A DNA stretch of 64,000 nucleotides, from positions 62,575,209-62,639,208 of the forward strand of contig NC_090022.1 in assembly GCF_037176765.1 (NCBI RefSeq). The letters are read 5' to 3'. Position numbers and translations under genes: made by a program. This DNA comes from Anolis sagrei. Lineage: Eukaryota; Chordata; Lepidosauria; Squamata; Anolidae. This document shows positions 20,668 through 31,506 of the stretch, piece after piece; position 1 is the stretch's first letter, and each line of letters opens with the position of its first letter. The notes beneath the pieces are model-generated. The model did not search any database and was not told the DNA's origin. It saw nothing but the letters and a program-made list of their open reading frames with translations.

Positions 20668-23600
20668 CTAGCAGAGAGAAAACACAGATATTTAATAGGT
20701 TAAATAATTATTGATTCATCCTGTTCCTTAACTAAAATCTAAATTACAAACTCCTCCACATCTTTCAAGAATTTTTATTTTTGTGGCATTCTGGGGAAAA
20801 ATTTACCACAATTCAGTAGTTAGTTTTGTCTTACTTGGAGCAGGATAGATATGTTGTGATGTAAATGGTACTACTTTCTGTGGGACCCTCATTTCTACTC
20901 CTTTATTTCTGGTTGTGAGGAAAAGAGACACCAGGGCTTGACAAGTAAATGATCATGTACTGAAACAGTATAAACGTACTATAACTTTTGAGTCAGTGTT
21001 CTTACTTCCACAGCTTGGAGGAAAACTCTCCAGATATATGTGCATGAGAATATCTTGCTACCTATTGCTACCGACATATGGCATGATTTAATACTAAGTC
21101 CTGAATCCTACATGTTACTTACATTCTCAAGAAAAGAAATAGAATTCAGATTAATATTTGGAAGCACAATGTTCAATTATATTTGGAGATTTGCCTCTAC
21201 TTAATAGACACCATATGTCTTACAATCTTACAACACTTATAAAAATATAAATGACTCAATTTTTCATTAAAAAGAAAATGTCCCAAGTAGTCAGTCAATC
21301 CATTGTATTGATACACCAAAGTACCAAACATTAAACAATATTGTTATCTGTTTTTACTTGTAATTTTTTTTCCAGAGACCAGTCATAGATTTCCACTCCA
21401 GCTTGGAAGTGTGACCAGAATGCCTTTTAAAATCTTAAAAAGCTGGCAGATCCAAAGTTGAACTTTCCTTAAGAAATGTCGAACTCTAACTAAATGTGTT
21501 CATGGGTATTCAAAAATTGTTCATGTATGAAGAACAGTTTAATCAACTGATATTCAAGAAATCTTTGCCACCTAAGGAACTGAACTTCGACACTAAAGTG
21601 ATAGAGGTAAAACCTACCTTGACCATCTGTGAGAACCACCTAGTAAATGATAGCAACTAATCAACAAGGAGGATTTCTTGTCATTTTTCCAGGAGTACAC
21701 GCGGAGTGAGAGGTCCATGGACGACGTGACAACATGAAAAGGATCCTACAGACAGTGGAAGGGAGAGTAAGACAGCCTTAAGAGAAAGAATGTGTAAAGG
21801 ACAAAACACAAAATAGTAGTAGCAGTAGTAGTTGTGACTGTACCACCCAGATTGATGTAATAATTTTATAGTGATCCTTGAAAGCCATTAATTCAGTCCC
21901 CATCAGAGAGTATAATTTCAGCTCCAATCCAGCTGCTATAAGAATAGTTTGTTTGCCAAATCCTTTCATGATCTTCTCAGTCATCCATGGTTCTTGTGTT
22001 GGTAACGTGAAGCTTGCAACTTGTTGAGCTTTTGCAAAAAATAAAAATATAAAAATTAGGTCACTCTTCTACCAATACTGTTCTAGCTTTTTCTATGGTG
22101 TTTCCCCAAACTACCTTCCAGTGTATTAGCCACTTTGAAAAGTGTTTTATAATTTGAATTAGTGGTTCATTGGGGGCTTTACAGTGAGTTTCCCAAAGGT
22201 AGTGAAAGTATCCTGTCATATAAAGAAGTAGGTTTGCATGAGATAGTCTGATGTATATGACAAACGTGCATTATTGCACAGCAAATTTTTAAAATATTGT
22301 GTGTTAAAAATGCAAATGTGAAGTGAATTGTTGCTGTTTTCATGTCTTGCACAGAACAATAGTCTTTCACTTAGGCTATCTCTAAATAAAAACACAATGT
22401 TAGGGGACTTTCTAGAAAATGTAACAACGACACCAAGTACACTATTGCAAACTTATTTATTTAAAAGGATAACAAGTAAAATAGCTTCCATAACTAGTTA
22501 ACAACTTAAAGAATTATACCTGTAATGTTTCTTTTGTATCTGGACTTCTTCTCAATGGCTATATCAAAGCAAACAATGCGAAAATTAATCTCATCATTAT
22601 GCATTATGGCTATTCTTGCTGGTTCTGCTGGTAACCAGCAGGTAACAAGACGATGGTCTGTGACTGGTAAGGGGCTAGACAACATCAGTTCATCATCATC
22701 TGGGTGAGTTACACAATGTGTGTAGAATACCTAGTATACAAAAACAAGAATCACAATAGACTGAGGCCCAAAATCTATTTTGGGTACACTTATGCCTTCT
22801 CAAGTAGGCTTTTCAGTTTAAATCAAGCTTTGGACACACCAAACTGATTTGGACCAAGTCACACTATTGGAACATCTATTGTGAGCAATGTGCTGTTCAT
22901 GAACTGCATGGCCTTCCACAATCTCCAATATAATTGTAATCTCTCCCCACAAAATGTAGCCTTAGCTTGTGTTTTATATTAAAACAGACCTGGAGCAGCT
23001 ACTTTACATTTAAATAGATCAGTTTAAAGCACCACCCACAAAGGCCACTCCAGGATAATCAAACCTGGAAGTAGATGCCTGGTCATTTCCAGTTTTGATT
23101 TTTCTCTTCTATATGTCTAGTTACCCATACCTGCTACATGAGACTGGCAGTAACACAAGAAGAATTTCAGATGGTCTTTACCAGCATAACACAGATATTA
23201 AGTATGAAACTTAAAACTTTGTACATGCAAAGCACTATCCTAAGCTTGTTTGAGTAACAAGCCACCCTATGTAAAACTTGCCTCAGTTTCAGAAGTTGTT
23301 TGTTTATGTATTTATTTATGGCATTTCTATGCCGCCTTTCTCAACTCTGAGGCGACGCAATGCGGCTTACAACTGGTGCAATTCAATGCCACAATGGTCA
23401 TAAAACACAATTAAAAACATTTAGCGCACATTATAAAAACCATGTAAAAATCATTAAAAACATCATCACCAGTGCCTTCCTATTAGCTCTTTTCCCAAAA
23501 ACATTGTCTAAGCTGTTCCATGTTCATTCTTTCCTGGGTTCCATATTCATCCATTACGCTGTTTTTCCAGAGGCTTGTTCAAAGAGCCAGATTTTTTCTT

Positions 23601-26600
23601 TTGTTTTGGAATGTCAGTAGGGAGGGGCCTGATGTAATATCCCTAGGGAGGGAGTTCCATGGCTGAGGAGCCACCACTGAGAAGGCCCTGTCTCTTGTCC
23701 CTGCCAGGTGCGCCTGTGACAAAGGCAGGATCAAGAGCTGGGCCTCCCCAGAAGATCTTAAATTCCTGACTGGTTCATAAGGAGAGATACATTCAGACAG
23801 GTAGGCTGGGCCGGAACCGTTTAGGGCTTTATAGACTAAAACTAGGACTTTGAATTGTGCCCGGTAGCAAACTGGCAGCCAGTGGAGCTGGCGCAACAGA
23901 GGAGTTGTGTGCTCCCTGAGTGCTGCTCCCATTAGCAGCCTGGCTGCTGGACCATTTGAAGCTTCCAAACAGTCTTCAAAGGCAACCCCACATAGAGCGT
24001 GTTGCAGTAGTCTATACAGGATGTAACCAGTGGACTACCATGGCCAAGTCAGACTTCCCAAGGTACAGGCGCAGCTGGTGCACAAGCTTTAACTGCAAAT
24101 GCTCCCCTGGTCACTGCTGAGACCTGGGGTTCCAGGCTCAATGATCAATCCAGGATCACATCCACGCTATGAACCTGCGTCTTCAGGGGGAGTGTAACCC
24201 CATCCAACACAGGCTGAACCCTATGTCTTGTTCAGCCTGGGTACTGTGGGGATCAGATGAGGTTGAGCAGAAATCAAGCTCGCAGCAGCACAACTGGAAG
24301 GCAACCGATACCCCCATATAAATTCATTTGCCCCATCCCAAGTTGTCATTGCCTTAAAAATCAAGTATTAATATGTTAAACAGCAGCATGATTGTACCTT
24401 TGGCGAATAAGCAGGATCAGTAGGACAAACAATTATCCATTGCCCATCTGGTGAGCAGAGTGACAACTCTATGCCACCAGCGTGAAACACTTTTGTGCGT
24501 AAAACCTGGCTTAGGTCAGCAGCTGCCAATTGGTACAGTACACCTTCTCCAGTGCCTACCTAAACCAAAGAGGGAAATAGTCAAAATAGGATTAACGGTT
24601 CACCACTTTCAAAGGGCTAAAGCTTTTAAAAACTACCATACTTTATGGAGGCAGACAAAGGATTTACCACTGTACTCCATCATTGTATATTGTATATTTG
24701 GTGCTGCATTTCTTAGGAGATAAGGCTAGACTAGGTAGGCCTTGGTTTGATCCAGTCTTCTGTTTCTACAGTTTCAAAATGTATTTTCAGTAGGCATTTG
24801 TCCAGGCAACAGGAAGCTGGCAGAAAGAGTTGTTAATAAATTCCATTAGGGCTGCACTTACCGTTAGGAATGGCTTATTGTTTATTGTGTAGCCAACCAC
24901 AGAGCACGAGGAAGATGACACTGAAAATGCTGCAAGCTCTTCCCCTGTGTCTCCATGCCAGAGTTTCACTGTCCCCCGAGAGTCTGTGGTAGCTGCCAAT
25001 TTATGCAGAGGAAATGTGATAATATTTAGTAGTGGAGCTTCCTGTTGTGGACTTGACCAGATCTGTGTGCCCTGATTAATAATAATAATAATTGTGTTAG
25101 CTGATTAGTACTTTTAAAAAGACATTTATTTCCTGTCAGTACTGTTTTATTACACATTGAAACAGTTCCATGACAGTACATGTTCTGGTACCATTTTTAT
25201 CAGGCAACTTTGCGTAAAAGGAAAAATAATTTTTTTGGTATATGAAAAGTCACCTAATTATTTCCTTAATTATTTCCTTGTTGACACTTTCTTCATTTAA
25301 TGTATGCCTTGCCTTTTCAATGAGAAGAGATGCATGAGGGGCAAACAATGCTCAAATCATACTTAAAGGAAAATATTGGTTAGAATATAAAAGCCAATCA
25401 AAAGTAGTCTGATCCATAAAGAGCCATGAAGGTAGACTGAAGAGGATCTTTATATTCAGTCTTGTTCAGGAATCTCTTTGGCTAAAATGACACTGTCTCT
25501 CCACATTGTTTCAAAATCATAGAGTTGGAAGGCACCTCGTGGGCCATCCAGTCCAACCTACTGCCAAGAAGCAGGAAAATTGCATTCAAAGCACCCCCGA
25601 CAGTTGGCCATCAAGCCTCTGCTTAAAAGCCTCCAAAGAAGGAGCCTCCACCACACTCTGGGGCAGGAAGTTCTTCCTAATGTTCAGGTGGAATCTCCTT
25701 TCCTGTAATTTGAAGCTATTGTTCCATGTCCTAGTCTCCAGGGCAGCAGAAAAGAAGCTTGCTCCCTCTTCCCTATGACTCCCCCGCACATATTTATATT
25801 TTGTATATTTATACAAAAACGAGCTATAAATTGGGGTTTGTAAGTTTTAAAAAAGCACAAATGAAAGGTCTCTCCACACCTTTAGCCACACAGAATCACT
25901 TTGCAATAAAGATACTGTTTCTATACAACTGGCTTTTATAAAAGCCAGAAAGGACAAAAGATGTAGCACACATTATTGAAAAGTCACTATGGAACTTGAC
26001 CAACCTTCTTGCCTTGTCTCTTATTCAAAATGATACTAATCTAGATAAATAAAAATGTAATGTTTGTTTGTGGGATTAACATAACTCAAAAACCACTGGA
26101 CAAATTGACACCAAATTTAGACACAATACACATATCAGGCCAAAAAGTGACCAACATTCATAAAAAACACTGAAAAACACAGTGGAAGAGACTTAAAAAG
26201 CAAAAAACAAAACAAAACATTACAACCCATGTGCAAAACCACATATATAAACGCAAACACATATATACATATATACACACATACACAAAACACATACACA
26301 GACTGGGCCACAGCAACACGTGGGAGGGGACAGCTAGTAATATAGGTACAGAGGCACTGGATCATGTCTGATCTTGGAAGCTAAGCAGGTTAATTCTGGA
26401 TGGAAGATCACCAATTAATAAGTGCTGCAGGCTATATTTCAAAGGAATACTGAGTATTCAATGAATATTCAGAGGAAAGAATTGGTAAAAGCACCTCTGA
26501 GTATTCCTTGCCTTAAAAACCCCATGATATTAATGCAGGTTCCATAAGTTGACAAGCAGTTAGAAGGCACAGTCATCCACACTGCACATTTTGCCAGCAA

Positions 26601-29600
26601 TTGGACATTAATTTTGTTTGCTTTTTAATCCTGCGTGTATCAGAAATGCTGGGCCATCTAAGACAAGGATATAACAATCATTTTCTACATACACTTTTGT
26701 CCTACCTCTTGGACATCCCATGCTCTGATAGTGCCATCAGAAGATGCAGTACACACAATAGACTTCACCTTTCCTGTTGCAAAGGTGTGTTCATTCTCTG
26801 ATAGATAAGCCATGGCATTTATTACTCCTATAATGAAATAACAGAATTTTCTTTGAAGTAAAAATATGTTTGGGCCTAAAGACCTAGTTAATTTGAACTT
26901 TGATAGAAAAATATGCAGCATTTCAGTGAATCACAAATGTGGTGGGGATTTGTTTACAGATCCAGATGTCCCAATAAACAAAATCTGATTTGTGTAGCTT
27001 ATATTTTACTCTGGTTTATTCTGATGGGTTCTGCAGGCCAGAATGTATAATTTGGGGTAGGAATGTATAGGTATTTTCTGTTGTATAAATGACACAGTTT
27101 TTGGTTATAGTTCACATACCTTTATGTCCTCTAATAGCTTTGCATGTATAGTCAACTGAAGGCCGTCCTGATTCCATCTTATGCTCAAGGTTTGATCGGT
27201 GGAGGTAGTACTTTTTCCAGGTCTGCATTCCTGGGATCACAGAGATATTGCAGAAGGCCCATCGTCTTAGACACAAATTTCTATAAATGTAAACAATCAC
27301 AGCCTTATCTTCAAATGTAAGGTGTTTTCTCCATAGCTGCTTCAATGAATTGTTCATTGGGAACTCCTGACAACAACCCTTTATTCTCAGAGGCTTTCAT
27401 TAGATGAAAAACAGATAGATGATTAGTTGTATTGGATGTAAAATGTTGTTGTTTTTTTAGTTCTCCTTTGTTTGGAGATTTTTGAATCCTAAACTTGCGC
27501 TGTAAGAATTTATGAAAATACTAATATCCATTAGTGATGAGTCACTGAAACACAAAGAGATGAGTCATTAAACACTAAGAAACATCGCACAGAGTTGTAA
27601 ATGCTACTTACCAAAGAAGAGGTGTATGTTGAGTAAAGATGTTTGTCACTGAACATGCAATACATTCATAGACCATGTATGAATATTTAGCACTGAACAT
27701 TGCCCAGTGAAAGGACCTTGAAACCAAGGTGTTCTTTTTAGTTCTGGTATTTTCTGGTGGTGGGCAGGATTAATAAAAATGGTTAGAACATTGATGTGTG
27801 TACATTTCCACCTCTGTTGATCCACTTCTTTTTAATAACAGCAACCTCTTCTTACACAGTGAGAATATTAGGTTTGCTATCCAGTGGAGAAGCTTTTACT
27901 TGTGAACTGTTTGAATAGGAGCAAGGACACCCAGGAATAATTTCTTTATAAATGCCCCCATGTAGCAATCTACACTGTGATAATAAGGCACTCACCTCCA
28001 AAGAGAAGTGGTCTCTGATGCTTCGTTCCATGTCTAAAAGGAAAAACAACAACAGGTTTGAGAAGCAGGCCCTGACTGCAAACATGCAATGTCTGAGCAT
28101 TCTCAGGGCTTCCCCGGGCCTCAGCAGTGGAACCCTATACAAGTCTATACAGAAGTAAGCACCACAAGAGAATGGAGATTACTCCCAGAAATGCATTCAG
28201 AATTAATAGTTTGGACCTATCTTGTTTCTTCAAAGGATTTGGTTCTAAGCCCAGCTTCTGTTCAAAAAGTAAACATTTCTAGGTAAATGTCGGTGGAATG
28301 GTAGTCCCCCCAGCAGCCTAGCCTGTGGCAAGGAAGTGCTATCATCCAACTATACATAAGGGCCGGGTATCACCCACTCATCTTCTATGGCAGTGGTTCT
28401 CAACCTGTGGGTCCCCAGATGTTATGGCCTTCAAGTTCCAGAAATCCTATCAGCCGGTAAACTGGCTGGGATTTCTGGAAGTTGTAGGCCAAAACACCCC
28501 GGGACCCACAGATTGAGAACTACTGTTCAAGGGTTTTGTTCTTACGGCCCAAGAAGCTTCACTTTCATATTTCACCAACTTCTGCACAAGAGAAAGCCCT
28601 CATATTGCTGGCAGGGGCAGAAGTTCAAGCTGTGCCTCCCTCTAGAAGAATGCTTACCTGATAGCATCCAAGCAAGGCTAAGGTGAAACAAATGCCAAAT
28701 ATGATCTCACACTGAGCCAAGGGTGTTTTCTTTGACTCTTAAAGCTTAAGCTTTGTTGACCTGTCAGGTTCCCAGTTATTGACTGTCTCCTCCCAAACAG
28801 ACATTGTTTGACTACTACCAGTTTTGAAAATGGAAACATTCAATGATCATCAACATTGCAAGTATTAGAAATGTTTCTTTTTTTGTTTAATGTATCTGGC
28901 AACTTTGTTTCAATTATGAAAATTTGTAACTGCTGGAAACTGCCTTTGGTCCCACTTTGGGAAGAAAGGCAGCATAGCATACAGTTGCAACAAATAATAA
29001 CTTCTTTATATTTATTCTCAAATAAAAACCTAGATAAATACTAATTTAGAAGAAAAATCCTCTCAAATTCATGGGGGTGCCATACACTGATGAGATTTTA
29101 AGGCACATACCACATATTCTGCCACCAATTCGATACTAATTCTGTTTTCTTTTTAACACTGCATGTCTCAGAAATGCTGATCCCTTTAAGACAAGGATAA
29201 AACAACAATGTTCTATATACATGTTTGTCCTAGCTCTTAGGGTGCATCCATACAGAAGAAGGAATGTAGTTTGAAGCCACTTTAATTGCCCTGACTCAAT
29301 GCTATCAAATCTTGGAGACTGTAGTTTTTCAAGGTGTCTAGCCTTCTCTAATAGATATCTCTGAAGCTCACCAAACTACAGATTCCATAGCATCGAGCCA
29401 TGGAAGTTAGAGTGGTGTAAAACTGCATTGATTCTACAGTGTAAATGCACCCTTGGACCAGCGGCTTGAAGACCAAAACATGCATACACAGGCTGGCTAT
29501 ACACTGTAGGGCAGACCTGTGCAAACTTGGGTCCTTCCCTGAGGGGGAAAAGGAAAGGGCCTGAGGCTGTTAGGAAAGGTGGGAGTTGACGTCCAAAACA

Positions 29601-30401
29601 CCTGGAGGGCCCAAGTTTGCTCAGGCCTGTCATAGAATAAATGCTATTTTAACGCCACCTTAAAGTGGCATTTATTCTACAGCAGGCCTGAACAAACTTA
29701 GGCCCTCCCGGTGGCGCAGTGGATTAAACCCCTGTGCTGGCAGGACTGAAGACTGACAGGTCCTAGGTTCAAATCTGGGGAGAGTGTGGATGAGCTCTCT
29801 CTATCAGCTCCAGCTCATCATGCAGGGACATGAAAGAAGCCTCCCATAAGGATGGTAAAACATCAAACATCTGGGTGTCCCCTGGACAACGTCCTTGCAG
29901 ACGCCAATTCTCTCACAGCAGAAGCGACTTGCAGTTTCTCAAGTAGCTCCTGACACACACACACACAAAACACCACCTTGACTCAATGCTGTCCAATTAG
30001 GGGAGTCCTAGTGTGGCTCAAGAGATGGCTCAAGCCTTTGCAAAACTGCAGCTCCAGTGATTCCATAGCATTGAGCCAAACTGCATTCATTCTCCAGTGT
30101 CCAGAGGCCAAGCTGACTCAGAAAAGCCACCATGGTAATACAAAGGGAAGAGGAGGAGGAGGAAGTGATCCGCACACACAGAGAGAAAGGGAGTCTGGCC
30201 CTTGACAGTGACCAGAAAGCGGCAGCAACGACTCGCGGCTCCATTGTTTGGGGGTAAACAACACCCAGGCGCAGCGGAGGGGGCTTCCGGGGAGGGAGCT
30301 AGTGGTACCTTGCTGACTTGGGCGGCCCGGAGCAGGTCGGGCACCTCCAGGCAGGCGAAGAGGTGGAGGAGGCAGTCCAGCGGCAGAGCGTCCGCACTCA
30401 T
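20568..30401 (-). CDS. FBXW12: F-box/WD-repeat protein, FBXW12 family (ten coding exons, 468 aa)
   Basis: The exons listed separately join across nine GT-AG introns to 1407 nt with no stop, giving 468 residues; human FBXW12 is, as I recall, of almost the same length. The N-terminus is an F-box (residues about 5-50: LPLDCLLHLFACLEVPDLLR, then TWNEASETTSLWRNLCLRRW), which binds SKP1 in an SCF ubiquitin ligase. The rest is a divergent WD/beta-propeller region for substrate recognition, including GHKGVINAMAYLSENEHTF, SSDGTIRAWDVQE, TDSRGTVKLWHGDTGEEL and AFKDHYKIITSIW. The order of segments follows human FBXW12 (LWRSLSLQRW, AWDVQEGTMIWSSP, FDLTTKK, QRFEDHQAAINNFWVDP, from memory). Cellular substrate is unknown. 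The start at 30401 is favoured over an upstream in-frame ATG at 30452 because the F-box begins right after it. The gene converges on the let-7 unit. An FBXW family assignment is firm; orthology to FBXW12 is inferred. Confidence 0.88.
20668..21617 (-). other. FBXW12-like intron 9
   Basis: Donor GTAGGT, acceptor CTAG. No repeat or embedded gene recognised. Confidence 0.6.
21618..21745 (-). CDS. FBXW12: FBXW12-like exon 9
   Basis: Acceptor ctgtctgtag; frame DPFHVVTSSMDLSLRVYSWK then DKKSSLLISCYHLL; donor AG|GTAGGT. It continues the WD region. Confidence 0.88.
21847..22028 (-). CDS. FBXW12: FBXW12-like exon 8
   Basis: Acceptor tttttgcaaaag; frame QQVASFTLPTQEPW to KLYSLMGTELMAFKDHYKII and ending TSIW; donor GG|GTGGTA. 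It aligns with the human segment around 'QRFEDHQAAINNFW'. Confidence 0.9.
22520..22730 (-). CDS. FBXW12: FBXW12-like exon 7
   Basis: Acceptor tgtatactag; frame VFYTHCVTHPDDDELMLSSP to FRIVCFDIAIEKKSRYK; donor AG|GTATAA. Confidence 0.9.
22731..24397 (-). other. FBXW12-like intron 6, carrying an L2 LINE
   Basis: Donor GTACAA at its upstream end. The L2 copy listed separately fills 23290-24330. The remainder shows nothing notable. Confidence 0.7.
23290..24330 (-). repeat. LINE L2, 3' kilobase (minus, sense to FBXW12-like)
   Basis: On the minus strand the frame at 23579-23968 reads 'LHWLPVCYRAQFKVLVLVYK', 'GSGPAYLSECISPYEP', 'AFSVVAPQPWNSLP', the C-terminal hallmark of L2-clade ORF2. The plus-strand left edge shows the tail 'tttatttatggcatttctat'. 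Truncated at the 5' end. Confidence 0.8.
24398..24559 (-). CDS. FBXW12: FBXW12-like exon 6
   Basis: Acceptor tttggtttag; frame VGTGEGVLYQLAAADLSQVL to LCSPDGQWIIVCPTDPAYSP; donor AAG|GTACAA. 54 codons, phase 0 at both ends. Confidence 0.9.
24862..25071 (-). CDS. FBXW12: FBXW12-like exon 5
   Basis: Acceptor attattaatcag; frame GTQIWSSPQQEAPLLNIITF, then TDSRGTVKLWHGDTGEELAA and GYTINNKPFLT; donor CG|GTAAGT. 70 codons, phase 0; WD repeat with the 'VKLW' strand. Confidence 0.92.
25503..25790 (-). repeat. CR1 LINE 3' end (minus)
   Basis: The plus strand starts 'aaaatcatagagttggaagg' and 'tcgtgggccatccagtccaa', then 'cagttggccatcaagcctct' and 'ggggcaggaagttcttccta'. This is the CR1 3' end and ORF2 C-terminus read in antisense. 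Only lightly diverged. Confidence 0.85.
26040..26337 (+). mobile_element. Non-autonomous Helitron (298 bp)
   Basis: It begins TCTAGATAAATAAAAATG and ends GGGACAGCTAG, inserted between A and T with no target duplication. TC...CTAG ends and A^T insertion are Helitron hallmarks. A GC-rich potential hairpin (ccac...gtgg) lies close to the 3' end. A sister copy is at 48129-48420 in the opposite orientation. It has no Rep/helicase gene. Confidence 0.8.
26345..26571 (+). repeat. 5S rRNA-derived SINE
   Basis: 'ctgatcttggaagctaagca' and 'tggatggaagatcacc' match the internal promoter half of 5S rRNA, followed by 'agtgctgcaggct' like the 5S 3' end. The body runs to 'ccttgccttaaaaacccc' and 'ccataagttgacaagc', the tail known from squamate 5S-type SINEs. 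It is a SINE, not a 5S gene, because the 5S 5' third is absent and it is diverged. Confidence 0.75.
26706..26827 (-). CDS. FBXW12: FBXW12-like exon 4
   Basis: Acceptor tttcattatag; frame VINAMAYLSENEHTFATGKV then SIVCTASSDGTIRAWDVQE; donor GAG|GTAGGA. A well-formed WD repeat. Confidence 0.92.
27120..27280 (-). CDS. FBXW12: FBXW12-like exon 3
   Basis: Acceptor acatttatag; frame NLCLRRWAFCNISVIPGMQT, WKKYYLHRSNLEHKMESGRP, then YTCKAIRGHKG; donor AAG|GTATGT. It completes the F-box and linker. Confidence 0.92.
27281..27995 (-). other. FBXW12-like intron 2
   Basis: Donor GTGAGT. No repeat family or embedded gene recognised. Confidence 0.6.
27996..28033 (-). CDS. FBXW12: FBXW12-like exon 2 (38 bp)
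   Basis: A tiny exon between acceptor tttccttttag and donor GAG|GTGAGT. It encodes TWNEASETTSLW and the first two bases of an Arg codon, exactly the missing middle of the F-box. Its phase links exons 1 and 3 without a stop. Confidence 0.92.
28391..28525. mobile_element. hAT-type MITE (135 bp)
   Basis: Ends CAGTGGTTCTCAACCTGTGG and its inverted copy GAGAACTACTG. The flanking octamers TTCTATGG and TTCAAGGG match at 6 of 8. Almost completely palindromic. Confidence 0.75.
29243..29455. mobile_element. Foldback MITE ('gcagtttga' family)
   Basis: The left arm 'ggaatgtagtttgaagccac' and 'ctcaatgctatcaaatcttg' is mirrored by 'ccatagcatcgagccatgga' and 'aactgcattgattctacagt'. The centre has 'accaaactacagattcc'. 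Confidence 0.65.
29512..29632. mobile_element. Palindromic hAT-like MITE (partial)
   Basis: 'gcaaacttgggtccttccc' and 'aaaacacctggagggcccaa' match the family at 61813-61998. Part of the left arm is lost. Confidence 0.6.
29705..29968 (+). repeat. ACA-type tRNA-derived SINE (plus, full length)
   Basis: Box A 'ggtggcgcagtggattaaac' and box B 'ggttcaaatctgg' are followed by the body 'gatgagctctctctatcagc' and the tail 'cttgcagtttctcaag', 'tcctgacacacac'. Antisense to the FBXW12-like transcript in intron 1. Confidence 0.85.
29990..30110. mobile_element. Foldback MITE fragment
   Basis: 'tccatagcattgagccaaac' and 'tgcattcattctccagtg' mark the right arm of the same foldback family as 29243-29455. 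It lies just inside intron 1. Confidence 0.5.
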
Positions 30402-30640
30402 CTTCCGCTCCAGGAAGAGGCCCTTTGGCCCAGGGCTCGGCGGAGAGGACACCCCGCGATGGTCCCTCTGGTTGCCACCCCTCCTTCCCTCCCTGTCGAG
30501 GCGGCGCTGCCGTCCTTTCCCTCCCCCTCCTCCTCCTCTTTCTCGGCTGCTCGTCAGGAGCCGAAGCAGGCGGGACTACGTCAAGCCCGCCAGCCAGGAC
30601 TTTCGCGTTTGGGAGCCCGGAGACAAAAGGGGGTGGAATT
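30200..30640 (-). promoter_or_regulatory. CpG-rich promoter and first-exon region of the FBXW12-like gene
   Basis: GC- and CpG-rich block around exon 1 ('ccaggcgcagcggag', 'cggcagagcgtccgcac', 'gtcgaggcggcgctgcc', 'gactacgtcaagcccgcc'). A CRE-like 'tacgtcaa' lies near 30576-30583. No TATA box is obvious. Long open frames on the plus strand are compositional. Confidence 0.6.
30309..30401 (-). CDS. FBXW12: FBXW12-like exon 1 (start codon to F-box)
   Basis: ATG at 30401 encodes MSADALPLDCLLHLFACLEV and ends QVSK, with donor CAAG|GTACCA. 31 codons. An in-frame ATG 51 bp upstream would add a low-complexity leader and is less likely. Confidence 0.9.
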
Positions 30641-30790
30641 AACGCCCTTGGACACCACTTTCACTGCCATGGCTCAATGCTACGGCATCCTGGGAGTTGT
30701 AGTTTGGTGAGGCACCGACACCCTTTGGCGCAGAAGGCCATAAAGACCTGGGGAAACTGCAACTAATTAACGTGATTCCATTGCATAGGA
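30640..30790. mobile_element. Foldback MITE just upstream of the FBXW12-like gene
   Basis: 'gccatggctcaatgctacgg', 'gggagttgtagtttggtgag' and 'cctggggaaactgcaac' belong to the foldback family. It carries a ZNF143/THAP11-like motif at 30685-30703. Confidence 0.6.
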
Positions 30791-30938
30791 ATGGCACAGC
30801 CAGGGCATCTCAGTCGGTGCCCACTGCTCAGGTGCTACTTGCCAGGTAGAAGCAGGACCTCGCCTGCATGCCTGATCCTGAGTACAGCCAGCCCTCCCCA
30901 TCCACGGATTCTGTATACATGGATTCAACCATTTAGGG

Positions 30939-31311
30939 CAGGGGTCCTCAAACTAAGGCCCCGGGGCCGAATACGGCCCTCCAAAGTCATTTACCTGGCC
31001 CTCGCTCAGGGTCAACCTAAGTCTGAAATGACTTGAAAGCACACCACAACAACAGCAACAACAATCCTATCTCATCAGCCAAAAGCAGGCCCACACTTCC
31101 CATTGAAATACTATTAAGCTTATATTTGCTAAAATTGTTCTTCGTGTTAATTATTGTATTGTTTTAAAGGGGGGGGGTGTTGCACTACAAATAAGATATG
31201 TGCAGTGTGCATAGGAATTCATTCATGATTTTTTTCAAATTATAATCTGGTCCTCCAACAGTTTGAGGGACTGTGATCTGGCCCTTTGTTTAAAAAGTCT
31301 GAGGACTTCTG
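30939..31311 (+). mobile_element. hAT-type non-autonomous element (373 bp)
   Basis: Ends CAGGGGTCCTCAAACT and, inverted, CAGAAGTCCTCAGACT. A perfect 8-bp TSD ATTTAGGG lies at 30931-30938 and 31312-31319. A near relative lies inverted at 31507-31867. Confidence 0.88.
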
Positions 31312-31506
31312 ATTTAGGGCTTGGGAAATATCCTTCCCGCAAAAGAAATTCACAATACTGCTCCATTATCCCAGCGGACTCCAAAAGAGAGCCTAAAGAG
31401 AGAAGGATAGTCCACTTTATGGGGTGGGGGGAGCATTTGGAAGAAGAAAACCATTTTCCCCATTTTTCCTGGTCACCCCCCCCCCCCCCTTACCAATATC
31501 ATAAAG

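Larger units (their letters stand above)
25072..26705 (-). other. FBXW12-like intron 4, with three mobile-element copies
   Basis: It contains a CR1 tail, a Helitron and a 5S-derived SINE, each listed separately. The remaining intron sequence shows nothing notable. Confidence 0.7.
28034..30308 (-). other. FBXW12-like intron 1, repeat-rich
   Basis: Donor GTACCA. It holds a hAT MITE, foldback MITEs, a palindromic MITE and an ACA-type SINE (listed separately). A 5S-SINE-like tail fragment may lie near 29055-29105. Confidence 0.7.

Noticed and set aside
26345-26440. A functional 5S rRNA gene
   Set aside because: Only the middle and 3' part of 5S is present, diverged and fused to a SINE body.
29705-29790. 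tRNA gene, from A- and B-box matches
   Set aside because: The matches are inside tRNA-derived SINEs; no complete cloverleaf with acceptor stem follows.
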